Assembly (NCBI GenBank): GCA_019894665.1
Contig: JAGXOC010000002.1
Coordinates: forward strand, 43,489-94,530
Direction: 5' to 3'
DNA length: 51,042 bases
DNA from: Candidatus Thorarchaeota archaeon
GTDB taxonomy: Archaea > Asgardarchaeota > Thorarchaeia > Thorarchaeales > Thorarchaeaceae
Of the stretch, positions 42,957 through 51,042 are shown one piece after another. The notes below the pieces were generated by a model. It searched no databases. It was not told the origin of the DNA and saw only the letters and a list, made by a program, of their open reading frames with translations. The first letter of the stretch is position 1; the number at the start of each line of letters is the position of its first letter. The position numbers and the translations under genes were made by a program.

Positions 42957-44183
42957 ATGGACTTCCCAGCACTGAACGAACATAACCTTCAGGAATACGC
43001 CTTTACTTGTGCTCAATGTAGTTTTTGCCAAGTTGGGCATGGTGCTTGTCCGACGTACAAAGTGAAACGTCGGGATAGTTATTCTGGTAAAGGCAAGATG
43101 ATGTTGACCAGAGCTTTAATGCAGGGACGACTGAGACCATCTGAAGGTCTCGAAGGTCTCCGAGATGCAGTCTTTGGCTGCACTCTCTGTGGTGGCTGTG
43201 AAGAGGTCTGTCAGGTAGATATTCCCTTCGTGAAAATCTATCAGGTGTTGAGATCCGATTTCCAGAAACGCGGGATGTGGCCCGAAGAACTTGAGATGGC
43301 AAAAGAGACTCTGTTGAAGACCTTCAACATCCAAGGTCAAGCTCAGATGGACCGAATCGAAGGATGGTCCTATTGGCATCCCAACGAGGATGACGTTCTT
43401 GATAAACAAGGAACCCCAGCAAAGACTGCTTTCTTCTTTGGTTGTGCTTCATCCTTCAGGGGTGTTTCGATCCAAGCCACAATTGCTACAACTCTCGTCA
43501 TGGATAAGATAGGTGAGAGTTACACTATTCTTGGTGAAGAGGAGTATTGCTGCGGCGCGCCCATGATCATGACTGGTGACTTTGAAGCAGCGAGGGCTTT
43601 AGCTGAACACAACATCGAAGCCTACAAGAAGCTTGGAGTAGAAAGGATATTCACAAATTGCCCCGGATGTTACAAGATGTGGGCTCATGAGTATCATGAG
43701 TTCTTGGGTATTGATCATGGCTTTGAGATACTATACGGTGCTCAATATTTCGCAGACCTAATAGACAAAGGAAAGCTCACAGGCATGAACACGCCACTCG
43801 ACATGACCGTAACGTTCCATGATGGCTGTGACGCTGGAAGAAACGCTGGTTTCTATGAAGAGCCAAGAAAAGTCCTCGAACATTTACCAGGTGTCACATT
43901 TGAAGAGCTCCCACACAACAAAGCTAACAGCTTCTGCTGTGGTTCTGGTGGTGTCCTCAGAGCTGTAGATGCTGATTTCGCACTTGAAATCAACAAACTC
44001 AAGGTCGAGGACATTGAAGCAACGAATGCGAATGTGGTTGCATCTGCATGTCCCTCTTGTGTTGACTTCATGCATGATCAATTACCTCAAGCTGGTTCCA
44101 GTAAAACAGTGAAGGACCTAGCAGTCTTGGTTGCAGAGTCAATGGGTCTAACCTGGGATGGGCTCGATGAGATTTACGGTTGA
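42957..44183 (+). CDS. GlcF/HdrD-like iron-sulphur protein with two CCG domains
   Basis: The protein (408 residues from ATG 42957, GGAG upstream) has two N-terminal 4Fe-4S motifs: Cys18, 21, 24 and 31, with six instead of three residues before the last Cys, and Cys75, 78, 81 and 85 in the regular form. Two CCG domains follow: GCASS ... YCCGAP ... NCPGC, and DGCDAGR ... SFCCGSGG ... ACPSC. HdrD uses such domains to cleave heterodisulphide, GlcF and LutA to pass electrons from a GlcD-type flavoprotein. No signal peptide is seen, so it is cytoplasmic. It could partner the FAD domain of the GlcD-NuoB fusion; the genes are not adjacent. Confidence 0.88.
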   Translation: MDFPALNEHNLQEYAFTCAQCSFCQVGHGACPTYKVKRRDSYSGKGKMMLTRALMQGRLRPSEGLEGLRDAVFGCTLCGGCEEVCQVDIPFVKIYQVLRSDFQKRGMWPEELEMAKETLLKTFNIQGQAQMDRIEGWSYWHPNEDDVLDKQGTPAKTAFFFGCASSFRGVSIQATIATTLVMDKIGESYTILGEEEYCCGAPMIMTGDFEAARALAEHNIEAYKKLGVERIFTNCPGCYKMWAHEYHEFLGIDHGFEILYGAQYFADLIDKGKLTGMNTPLDMTVTFHDGCDAGRNAGFYEEPRKVLEHLPGVTFEELPHNKANSFCCGSGGVLRAVDADFALEINKLKVEDIEATNANVVASACPSCVDFMHDQLPQAGSSKTVKDLAVLVAESMGLTWDGLDEIYG

Positions 44184-44234
44184 TTTTGGAATTAACTAAC
44201 AATTCACATAGTTTCGATATGTAAATATACAGCC

Positions 44235-45512
44235 ATGCAAAGCTACAAAATAATGACTGTTGTCTCCGAAGTCCCCAAGCGTAAACAGCGAAAGTGGATC
44301 TATGAGGAGATTGTAGACAAAATCCCACCTTTCAGGTGGTTACCTCCAACATGGGATGTTGTAGCTCAGCTCTTTCTTGTCGAAGCGGTAGGTATCTTTG
44401 CGTCCATCTACTTCCAAATGCCATTTGAGGCAGTTATCATAGGATCTTTGATCATTGGTTATACAGTCATCTGGTCAGCAGGGTGCCTCTATGTCATACC
44501 CTCTATGCGTCGTCTCAGGAACCCCACAAATGAACAGGAACTCCGCGTCCTTCAAGAATACAAGGATGATCTTCTTTTGAACAGGTTTAATGAGCTTGCT
44601 GTAGGATCTCTATGTTTCATTGGAGTCATTGCATACGCATTTTGGGATCCTGCGTTCCTTCAACATTTCTTAGGTCCGGGATTCGGAAACCCGTTACTTT
44701 TCGTCTTGGTTCTCGTTCTCGCATGGGATGTTAGCTATAGGATGGGACTCTCATTTGTGACCACGTTGTTTGCAGCAAGAAGATCTATTGCATTAAGTTA
44801 TGCTGCAAGAAGGAGGAGGGGTTTGGAGTATACGGCATACTCGGAAGTGCGTACACTCAGGTTTCTAGATTCAGTCAATCTCTATTGGGGAGCGACAGCA
44901 GTGGTGCTCATTCCTGTTGCGACACACTCACCATTATTGCTAATGGGACTGTTGGCCTATCTTGCAGTTATCCTTGGACTTTCCGTCATCAGCTTTCTAG
45001 CCATGGAAACTGTTCCCTGGTTCCCTCCAGATGTTGAGAGTATTCTACACAATGAGAAATTTTCGTATGTAGGGTTATGCTCGAAAGGTCAATCACATGT
45101 GACTCCAGTGATTTTCGTTTACGATGGCAAGTACATATACGTAGGAATCTCTGTAGCTTCTGCAAAGTATCGAATAGTCAAAAAGAACCCGAAAGTTTCT
45201 ATTCTTGTTGATATGAGAGATCCTATCAATCCAATGCGGAACCGAGCTGTAATGATTAGAGGAAAAGCAATGGTTCTAGGAGAGATTTCACCTCTAGGCA
45301 TCATCAGAATGTACATCTATGGACTCTGGATGCTAAGAGTCCGCTCATTGTTTTCCAAGAAATATCCGCGATACATGAAATACTATGATAGAGAACAGGA
45401 TTTACCTCTGGCATGGCAAAATAAAGCCTTCATCTCAAGAGTGATGGTGCGAATAAAACCTGAGAGAATTACATACTGGCGTGAGGCAAAACCAAGGACA
45501 TTGAGAGTGTGA
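44235..45512 (+). CDS. Membrane protein fused to a flavin split-barrel (PNPOx-like) domain
   Basis: The protein (425 residues) has about six hydrophobic segments in residues 35-260. A domain of about 150 residues then matches the pyridoxamine-phosphate-oxidase-like split barrel: KFSYVGLCSKGQSHVTPVIFVYDGKYIYVG, KYRIVKKNPKVSILVDM and AVMIRGKAMVLGE. Such domains bind FMN, F420 or haem. Met at 44235 or 44253 may be the start. The following gene encodes a free copy of the same domain five bases later, so they likely work together. The membrane part is unfamiliar to me. Confidence 0.65.
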   Translation: MQSYKIMTVVSEVPKRKQRKWIYEEIVDKIPPFRWLPPTWDVVAQLFLVEAVGIFASIYFQMPFEAVIIGSLIIGYTVIWSAGCLYVIPSMRRLRNPTNEQELRVLQEYKDDLLLNRFNELAVGSLCFIGVIAYAFWDPAFLQHFLGPGFGNPLLFVLVLVLAWDVSYRMGLSFVTTLFAARRSIALSYAARRRRGLEYTAYSEVRTLRFLDSVNLYWGATAVVLIPVATHSPLLLMGLLAYLAVILGLSVISFLAMETVPWFPPDVESILHNEKFSYVGLCSKGQSHVTPVIFVYDGKYIYVGISVASAKYRIVKKNPKVSILVDMRDPINPMRNRAVMIRGKAMVLGEISPLGIIRMYIYGLWMLRVRSLFSKKYPRYMKYYDREQDLPLAWQNKAFISRVMVRIKPERITYWREAKPRTLRV

Positions 45513-45516
45513 TGAG

Positions 45517-46002
45517 ATGTTTCAGACAAAACCAATTAAGGCTCACACAAGAAAAACTGCAGAAATTCCAGAGGAAGCCCTCTCAATACTAAGAAAGGGT
45601 TTCTTTGCGTATTTGGGTACAGCTGAGCCGGGTTGTGACCCCCATCTAACAGCCATGTTCTTTGTCTGGGATGATGAATCCGAATCTATCTACATGGTGT
45701 CAACAAGGAAAAGTCGTAAGGTTGTCAACATTCGTCGAAATACACGAGTGTGCGTGACCGTTGATGAAAGAGATCCAAAGTCTCCAGCGGGAAATTGTGG
45801 GGTCATGATACAGGGACGTGCACAGCTGGTCGAAATGGAAATCGCAGATAATTTAGTAATGAATGAGTTCTTGAGCAAATACATGCATTTCCTAGGGCCT
45901 GGATATCCAATGGGATCAAGAATTGCCATACAGGTCAAGCCTCGGAAAATCTCATTCTGGATGGGAGCCAACTTCTCGCTATGGAAGGCTCATAAGGTGT
46001 GA
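45517..46002 (+). CDS. Pyridoxamine 5'-phosphate oxidase-like flavin/F420 split-barrel protein
   Basis: The protein (161 residues) has the split-barrel pattern: FFAYLGTAEPGCDPHLTAMFFVWDD, SIYMVSTRKSRKVVNIRRNTRVCVTVDE and GVMIQGRAQLVE. Archaeal members often use F420H2 or FMN to reduce small molecules; some bind haem. It follows the membrane-fused copy as a probable two-gene unit and converges on the UbiA-type gene. The substrate is unknown. Confidence 0.75.
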   Translation: MFQTKPIKAHTRKTAEIPEEALSILRKGFFAYLGTAEPGCDPHLTAMFFVWDDESESIYMVSTRKSRKVVNIRRNTRVCVTVDERDPKSPAGNCGVMIQGRAQLVEMEIADNLVMNEFLSKYMHFLGPGYPMGSRIAIQVKPRKISFWMGANFSLWKAHKV

Positions 46003-46014
46003 TTTCCCTATAAA

Positions 46015-47070
46015 CTAATCATGAGGCAAAGCTGCAGCCTTGGCTTTTTTCTCAGTGAATATGTAGAATCCTGATGCGATAGTTATGCATACAATTCCCC
46101 AAATTAGAACGCATATTGGTTCTCGTCCAAGTCCAATCATGACGTAAGACCAAGCTAGGAACAGACCTGTAAAAAGGTGATTCGCTACCGTACTTGCATA
46201 AGCAGGCGTGAGTGGAAGTGGTTGGTCATAATGTGTTAAGGCTGTGCGTGTGGCTAGAACAGCGATAGGCAAAGTCGCTACACCTAGAATAGTATACCAA
46301 CTTACGAGATTCAAAAGTATTGGAATTAACATTGAAAGATAAAGGGAAATCATGAGGACCGCATATCCCTTTGCAGCACGCTGACGGCCCAGACGAACAA
46401 CGATTGTTCTCTTACCAGCGTCTCTGTCAGCATCGTGATCTGGAAACTCGTTGATATACAGAACTGCTGTAATCAGGATAGCCACAGGAATCGATGGAAC
46501 CACAGCCTCCCAAGCTAATATCTGAGTCTGTACGAAAAATGCTCCGAGAGTCATGAGAACTCCAAAGTTCAAACCAATGAACACTTCACCATATCCTCGA
46601 CTGACGAAGCGGAATGGTGGTGCAGTATAGAAGAAACCTGATCCTATACCGATGACCCCGAGTATCAGGACTTCAATGCCTCTTGTGTATGCAAGATAGA
46701 CCCCAATCCCTCCACCAAGTACAAAGAAGACCATAGCCTCAGCAAAGACCTCGCGGGGGGACATCCATCCTCGCTGAATCATCCGACTTCCGCCGGTAAA
46801 TGGACGTACAAAATCAACGTTGGTATCGTCAGTCCCACTTAGGTGGTCATAATAATCATTAGCGATATTGGAGCCAATGTGAATGAATACTCCAGCAATC
46901 AGTGTCATTAAGAATACATCAAGAAGGAATATCCCACTATACGCCCAAGCAACGCACGTACCCAAAATGACTGGTACAATAGCAGCAGTTAGAAATGGTG
47001 CTCTCATCTCAGCAAGCCAGATTCGTACTTTTGCTGGTTTTTCTAGAGTTTCATCAGCACTGGAATTCAT
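46015..47070 (-). CDS. UbiA-superfamily prenyltransferase, MenA-like
   Basis: The protein (about 351 residues from ATG 47070; the longer frame to 47199 would overlap the divergent gene) has both Asp-rich prenyl-diphosphate motifs, NDYYD and DHDADRDAGKRT. It also has TGGSRMIQRG, typical of MenA (1,4-dihydroxy-2-naphthoate polyprenyltransferase), and about eight membrane helices. Proteins of this superfamily also make archaeal lipids or haem side chains, but the SRMIQ region and the divergent long-chain polyprenyl synthase favour menaquinone synthesis. Confidence 0.8.
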   Translation of the reverse strand: MNSSADETLEKPAKVRIWLAEMRAPFLTAAIVPVILGTCVAWAYSGIFLLDVFLMTLIAGVFIHIGSNIANDYYDHLSGTDDTNVDFVRPFTGGSRMIQRGWMSPREVFAEAMVFFVLGGGIGVYLAYTRGIEVLILGVIGIGSGFFYTAPPFRFVSRGYGEVFIGLNFGVLMTLGAFFVQTQILAWEAVVPSIPVAILITAVLYINEFPDHDADRDAGKRTIVVRLGRQRAAKGYAVLMISLYLSMLIPILLNLVSWYTILGVATLPIAVLATRTALTHYDQPLPLTPAYASTVANHLFTGLFLAWSYVMIGLGREPICVLIWGIVCITIASGFYIFTEKKAKAAALPHD

Positions 47071-47202
47071 GGTATGCACCCGATTATGGCACAACCTTTC
47101 CTCACATAGAAAAAGCTTGCCTTTCAAACCACGCTTGCAGAAGAAAGGTAACTGCTTTAAGGTGCTTACGATTAGAAGAAAAATATCTAGGTGTATCATC
47201 TA

Positions 47203-48246
47203 ATGTCTGAGCGACCTTCTGTTTACAATAGTTCTGAACCACAAACTAAGGTCGAAACAACGAGATTGATGGATACAACCGGACTTCTTGAGAACGAGAA
47301 GATTCGAACACGAATCAACCTCATTAATGAAGAGATTAAGCGCTGCCTTTTGGATGAAGATGGAGAACCAGCGATACTCTATGAAACCACTCGACACCTC
47401 ATTCTTGCTGGGGGGAAAAGGCTAAGGTCACTGTTACTGATACTTTGTAGTGAAGCAGTGGGCGGAACAGTAGTCGATGCTCTGCCATTTGCAGTTGCCA
47501 CTGAGTTTATTCAGACAGCTAGTCTAATCCATGATGATGTTATTGATGAAGATAGTATGCGCCGTGGTGTCGAAACCACCCACGAGAAATATGGAAGAAA
47601 GATGGCAATCATCGCAGGAGATCTGTTGGTCGCCATTGCAATCAAATTGATAGGTGAGAGGTCTACTCCCGAGTTACTTACGTATGTTGCAACGGGAGGG
47701 ATCAAAATGTGTGAAGGGGAAGCAGCCGATCTCTTGATGAGTCAGAACAAGGTGCAATCTTACACAACTGAAGCTGCCCTTGAAATCATAAGAATGAAGA
47801 CCGTTTCTTTCATGGTTTCTGCAGCCAAAATTGGAGCCATGCTAGGTAAAGCAGATCAGACTCAGTTAGAGGCTTTGATCAACTACTCTGAGATGCTTGG
47901 GTTTTCATTTCAGATCCGTGATGATATCCTCGATATTGTTGCTACACAAAACGGAACTGGAAAGACAGTCTTATCCGACCTACGAGGAAGTCGAAGCAAC
48001 TTTGTCCTTGCTCATGCTATGGAAAGCTGTTCTGCTAAACAGAAGGAAGAGTTTGTTCAGAAGATGAACGATGGGGTTACAGAATTCGTACTCGACCAAA
48101 TCAGTGAGCACAAATCAGTAGAGTATTCAAATGGGATTGCCAAGAAATACGTGCTGGCAGCCAAAGAGGCTATTCGTGGATTTGACTTTGCTAATGAAGA
48201 GCTGCTACTACTTCTCGCTGATTTTGCTGTGAAGCGGCTCTATTAG
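47203..48246 (+). CDS. Polyprenyl diphosphate synthase, long-chain type
   Basis: The protein (about 347 residues from ATG 47203) has the two Asp-rich motifs, DDVID within SLIHDDVIDEDSMRRG and DDILD, plus GGKRLRSLL near the start. Residues before the first motif are small (Ala at -5, Ser at -4), as in IspB-type octaprenyl and heptaprenyl synthases rather than short-chain farnesyl or geranylgeranyl synthases, which have bulky residues there. A product of more than 20 carbons, such as a menaquinone tail, is therefore likely. It is divergent from the MenA-like gene across about 130 bases. Confidence 0.82.
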   Translation: MSERPSVYNSSEPQTKVETTRLMDTTGLLENEKIRTRINLINEEIKRCLLDEDGEPAILYETTRHLILAGGKRLRSLLLILCSEAVGGTVVDALPFAVATEFIQTASLIHDDVIDEDSMRRGVETTHEKYGRKMAIIAGDLLVAIAIKLIGERSTPELLTYVATGGIKMCEGEAADLLMSQNKVQSYTTEAALEIIRMKTVSFMVSAAKIGAMLGKADQTQLEALINYSEMLGFSFQIRDDILDIVATQNGTGKTVLSDLRGSRSNFVLAHAMESCSAKQKEEFVQKMNDGVTEFVLDQISEHKSVEYSNGIAKKYVLAAKEAIRGFDFANEELLLLLADFAVKRLY

Positions 48247-48256
48247 TTCGGAAGAA

Positions 48257-49447
48257 TTAAATGAATTGATTCAGAATCTTTACCATTGTTTTTGATGCGA
48301 CATCAACCGGGAGGGGTAATCGACATCGAATCAATGGTTCGAGGAATCTAACTCCTGCAAGTCGCATACAGATGTCAGTAATCTCATCTGAAGGCATGAC
48401 TGTATCAGCGACTCTAAGGACGCTCAGCGCGGTATCTAGTTCCTTCCCAAACTCGCGTTTCCAAAGTACCTCATATTCAGAAAGAGCCACGCCTGTATTT
48501 AGATGGTCGGTTATCACATCCCCGGCAATCTCACCCCCGCAGAGAGCCGTGGGAATTCCGCCACCATTCGACGCCATGACATGACCAGCGGCGTCTCCTA
48601 CTAATAGGACATTCTCGGACCATGACTTCTTGAGTGGCCCACCGACAGGGATGATGGCCCCGACCCGACGAAGAATCTTAGCATCCTTCAGAGATGACGC
48701 TAGAGTCTTGAAAGCAAAACGTTTCAGATATTTACGAAGAGGTGTGTCGTCATGGGCTATGCTCCGCCTCATTCCAAAACCGACATTAACTAGTCCATCT
48801 CCCTTAGGGATTACCCATGCGTAACCACCCGGTGCAATCTTACCACCAAAGTACATATCCACCACAGATTCATCGAGGTCTGCACCACTCATAACATATT
48901 GGAGAGAAGGACTGAGGTCTTCTTCATTGTGTATAAAGTGATTTCCGAGTGATTGTGCCACTACAGAATTAGCACCATCTGCACCTACAACTAGTTTGGC
49001 TCTCGTTGTGATCTCTGTGTGACTAGTCTTGACGTTCAACTCGTTTCTCACTGAACTCTTCTTCACTGTTGAGCTCAAATGAAACTCCGCGCCAGCATCT
49101 TCAGCGAGATGAGCGAGATATTGGTCATACTTGCCTCTATCCACTATGTTAGCTTCAAAAGGAAACTCGTAGGCGGACCCATTCGGTGAGATCAAACGAA
49201 TTGTTTGAGTCCTGTTTGTGACGAACTTACTTGGTACATGGACTGCTCGAGGCATCCTCTTTGAACGAGGGAATAAGCTATGAGCCTCGGAGGGTGAAGG
49301 GATCAATTCACCACACTGAACAGGGATACCAACAGTGGATCTTCTATCAAACACAATCGTGCGGTAACCTTCTCCAGCCACAACCTTAGCTACAGTAGAA
49401 CCTGCGGGGCCAGCTCCAACAACCGCAACATCGTAGGATTGTACCAA
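48257..49447 (-). CDS. Geranylgeranyl reductase family flavoprotein
   Basis: The protein (396 residues) has an N-terminal FAD motif (VAVVGAGPAGSTVAKVVA), VQCGELIPSP, VVGADGANSVVA, GYAWVIPKG and the GD motif LLVGDAAGHVMASNGGGI. In archaea this family saturates geranylgeranyl chains of membrane lipids or of menaquinone. Start is TTG 49447; the ATG just upstream is out of frame. It converges on the polyprenyl synthase gene with a 10-base gap, so prenyl synthesis, transfer and reduction are encoded side by side. Confidence 0.88.
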   Translation of the reverse strand: MVQSYDVAVVGAGPAGSTVAKVVAGEGYRTIVFDRRSTVGIPVQCGELIPSPSEAHSLFPRSKRMPRAVHVPSKFVTNRTQTIRLISPNGSAYEFPFEANIVDRGKYDQYLAHLAEDAGAEFHLSSTVKKSSVRNELNVKTSHTEITTRAKLVVGADGANSVVAQSLGNHFIHNEEDLSPSLQYVMSGADLDESVVDMYFGGKIAPGGYAWVIPKGDGLVNVGFGMRRSIAHDDTPLRKYLKRFAFKTLASSLKDAKILRRVGAIIPVGGPLKKSWSENVLLVGDAAGHVMASNGGGIPTALCGGEIAGDVITDHLNTGVALSEYEVLWKREFGKELDTALSVLRVADTVMPSDEITDICMRLAGVRFLEPLIRCRLPLPVDVASKTMVKILNQFI

Positions 49448-49509
49448 TCATTATCCATCCAAAATTGTCTTTGATGATTGAACATGTCCGGGGTATAAAC
49501 CCTTCTTGA

Positions 49510-49555
49510 AAATAAATAAAAAAGAGAAAGATGGCCGAACATCACGTTCGACCAC
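49510..49555 (-). terminator. Hairpin and T-rich tract after the CcmF-type gene
   Basis: TGGCCGAAC (49532-49540) pairs with GTTCGACCA (49546-49554), with one mismatch and a 5-base loop. On the minus strand it is followed by CTTTCTCTTTTTTATTTATT. It lies about 12 bases after the stop codon of the CcmF-type gene. Confidence 0.7.
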
Positions 49556-49566
49556 TGAGAATCACT

Positions 49567-51042
49567 CTAGTTCCCTTCGAGATCTGAAACTATAGATTCT
49601 GCGTCTAGTTTGTCAGGTTTATCCTCTTCATCGCCATCTAAGTAAAGATGCCCATCTTTCCCCTTCAGAGATTTGAGAAGTCCCTGTATTTCAATTCCAA
49701 ATATTGGAATCATAGCTGCAACCATCAGAAAGACACCGATCCATACAAGAGACACAAAGGGTAGTATCTTTGTATGAATTGTGACCTGCATAATACCAGG
49801 TGCAATTGTCGTAAATCCTGTCACTGCGATGAACACATCTCTGAATGCTGTTGAGTCTAGATACACCTGATGACTTACCATATTCCAATCCGGATGTCCA
49901 GTGACAAGGGCGTAGCCTATCCCCGTTATCACCATACCTTGAGTTGTGTTCTCGATGACATTTATTGTAACAATCATATTGAAGTCGTGTTCGTGAATGA
50001 AGTACTGTAGGTTGATGTGTGCTACCTGGATAAAGACATTAGGTGCTATTTCTTGGATTTCATTGGTTCTATATCCTGAGTTGGTTTCATAGACAACGTT
50101 CTCGCTCATAAAAACACCGAACAGAAGGATAATCAATCCAAGGTGTAACATCAATCGTCCAATCTGACGTGTATTTACGATCTCGTCTTTTCCAGCCATC
50201 TGACGAATGAATGCAATCACAAGAAAGCCTATCGCCGCAATTGCTGGAACAATCAGAAAGTTTGCAGGCCAGTAGTTTGTTGGTAATGGACCAAAGCCAC
50301 CAAAGACCGATAGTGCTGCAACAACAGCACCAATACCAAAGACTATGAGTACAATGATGCCTCGTCGAAGATGATTCAGAAAGCTTGTTCTCATACAGAA
50401 GAATGCTGCTCCTATGAAGAAAATACAGGCTACATAGAATCCGATCCTGAAGAATTCAATATCAATTCCAATCATACTATCAGCAAGATTCACTGGATCA
50501 AATATAGCAATTCCAAGATTGTACGTTGCTGGAAGTGCAACACCAATTGTGGATGTTGCAGCTACTATGATTAAACCGATTAGAGCAGTCTTGATTGATA
50601 ATAGTCGAACATTGGAAGTATCGAAGAAACCAGGACCAGAGGACTCTTCATCGTCAGTCATGTCTCTAAAACCAGCATAGATTGCTAGTACCACTCCGAT
50701 TATGAAGGTTGAAAGCAGAGTGACCAACATGGTCCAGCTGATAAGTGATAGTCCGAAACCATGAACTGAAGAGAGGACCCCACTTCTTGTTGTCCACGTA
50801 GCAAAGAGCACGGTTATGTATGCCATCACTAGGAAGGAGTCGCGAATCACATCGTTCTTTCTGAGGGTAGGTTTCGCATGGTAGTATGCTGTTAAGAGCA
50901 ACCAAGGGATCAGTGATGTTGTTTCAACGGGATCCCATGCCCAATAGCCGCCCCAACCTAGAACAAGGTATGCCCAATAACCACCAATAGCGATACCAGC
51001 TGATAGCATCAGCCAGGCAAAGATTGTTGTGAACCTTACATA
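49567..51042 (-). CDS. ccmF: CcmF-type cytochrome c haem lyase, C-terminal part (gene runs off the window)
   Basis: The frame is open at the right edge, so the N-terminus is missing; 491 residues are present, about three quarters of a CcmF. The tryptophan-rich haem-handling WWD motif is complete (LGWGGYWAWDPVETTSLIPW) and is followed by the CcmF-specific FATWTTRSGVLSSVHGFG. About ten membrane helices follow, with an outside loop (about 390-460) before the last helix and a charged cytoplasmic tail. CcmF attaches haem to CXXCH motifs of exported apocytochromes. Its presence supports haem binding by the three surface proteins. Confidence 0.88.
   Translation of the reverse strand, partial: YVRFTTIFAWLMLSAGIAIGGYWAYLVLGWGGYWAWDPVETTSLIPWLLLTAYYHAKPTLRKNDVIRDSFLVMAYITVLFATWTTRSGVLSSVHGFGLSLISWTMLVTLLSTFIIGVVLAIYAGFRDMTDDEESSGPGFFDTSNVRLLSIKTALIGLIIVAATSTIGVALPATYNLGIAIFDPVNLADSMIGIDIEFFRIGFYVACIFFIGAAFFCMRTSFLNHLRRGIIVLIVFGIGAVVAALSVFGGFGPLPTNYWPANFLIVPAIAAIGFLVIAFIRQMAGKDEIVNTRQIGRLMLHLGLIILLFGVFMSENVVYETNSGYRTNEIQEIAPNVFIQVAHINLQYFIHEHDFNMIVTINVIENTTQGMVITGIGYALVTGHPDWNMVSHQVYLDSTAFRDVFIAVTGFTTIAPGIMQVTIHTKILPFVSLVWIGVFLMVAAMIPIFGIEIQGLLKSLKGKDGHLYLDGDEEDKPDKLDAESIVSDLEGN

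Noticed and set aside
1-51042. Mobile elements, prophage, tRNA or rRNA genes
   Set aside because: No transposase, integrase, terminal repeats or RNA-gene structures were seen on either strand. Short tRNAs could be missed by eye; a tRNA search would settle it.

Overview
The window looks archaeal and most probably comes from an Asgard archaeon. A heimdall- or thor-like lineage is my guess; I could not test it. The reasons are a Ras/Rab-type small GTPase (17961-18515), archaeal isoprenoid and reductase genes, TrpB2, an ADP-forming acyl-CoA synthetase alpha subunit, 2-phosphoglycerate kinase, TldD/TldE, TATA-like boxes, and several TTG/GTG starts with strong GGAGG ribosome-binding sites. I saw no tRNA, rRNA, CRISPR array, transposase or integrase.

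Left third (1-18.5 kb), mixed housekeeping and metabolism: a cut-off penicillin-acylase-family gene; an NTF2/SnoaL-like protein; a small membrane protein; a YgeW-like transcarbamylase; an unknown protein; the TldE/TldD pair; a Nudix hydrolase divergent from a macro-domain protein and a degenerate macro-like partner; a CoA-disulfide-reductase-like flavoprotein; a secreted/membrane zinc-ribbon protein with a long acidic tail; a CheY-like receiver; an aminotransferase; an OB-fold ssDNA-binding protein; 2-phosphoglycerate kinase overlapping an acyl-CoA synthetase alpha subunit; TrpB2; a stand-alone histidine-kinase ATPase fragment; and the small GTPase.

Middle (18.5-33.4 kb), a complex I gene set on the minus strand. 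The main operon reads nuoA-J-K-C-D-H-I, a second NuoM-type gene, then nuoL-M-N, with overlapping or abutting genes throughout. The NADH-module genes nuoE, F and G are absent. NuoB is missing from the operon. It lies in a second unit upstream as the C-terminal part of a 646-residue protein whose N-terminal part is a GlcD-type FAD-linked oxidase. That gene overlaps a gene for an acidic-tailed membrane protein. The set encodes four antiporter-like subunits instead of three, NuoL shows signs of a lengthened lateral helix, and NuoD lacks the usual quinone-site tyrosine. Together these suggest an unusual ion-pumping oxidoreductase with a built-in flavin input.

Right third (33.4-51 kb), probable electron transfer at the cell surface plus quinone synthesis. 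Three tandem paralogues are predicted to be anchored outside the cell. Each has a signal peptide, one candidate haem c attachment motif (CX2CH in one, CX4CH in two), 6 to 13 repeats of about 92 residues, a Thr/Ser-rich stalk and a C-terminal membrane anchor. They are followed by a GlcF/HdrD-type iron-sulphur protein with CCG domains, a membrane protein fused to a flavin split-barrel domain, a second split-barrel protein, a MenA-type prenyltransferase divergent from a long-chain-type polyprenyl diphosphate synthase, a geranylgeranyl-reductase-family flavoprotein, and a cut-off CcmF-type cytochrome c haem lyase. Haem lyase, candidate c-type haem proteins, menaquinone-type genes and the modified complex I are mutually consistent parts of one respiratory system. 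The direction of electron flow and the substrate are inference.
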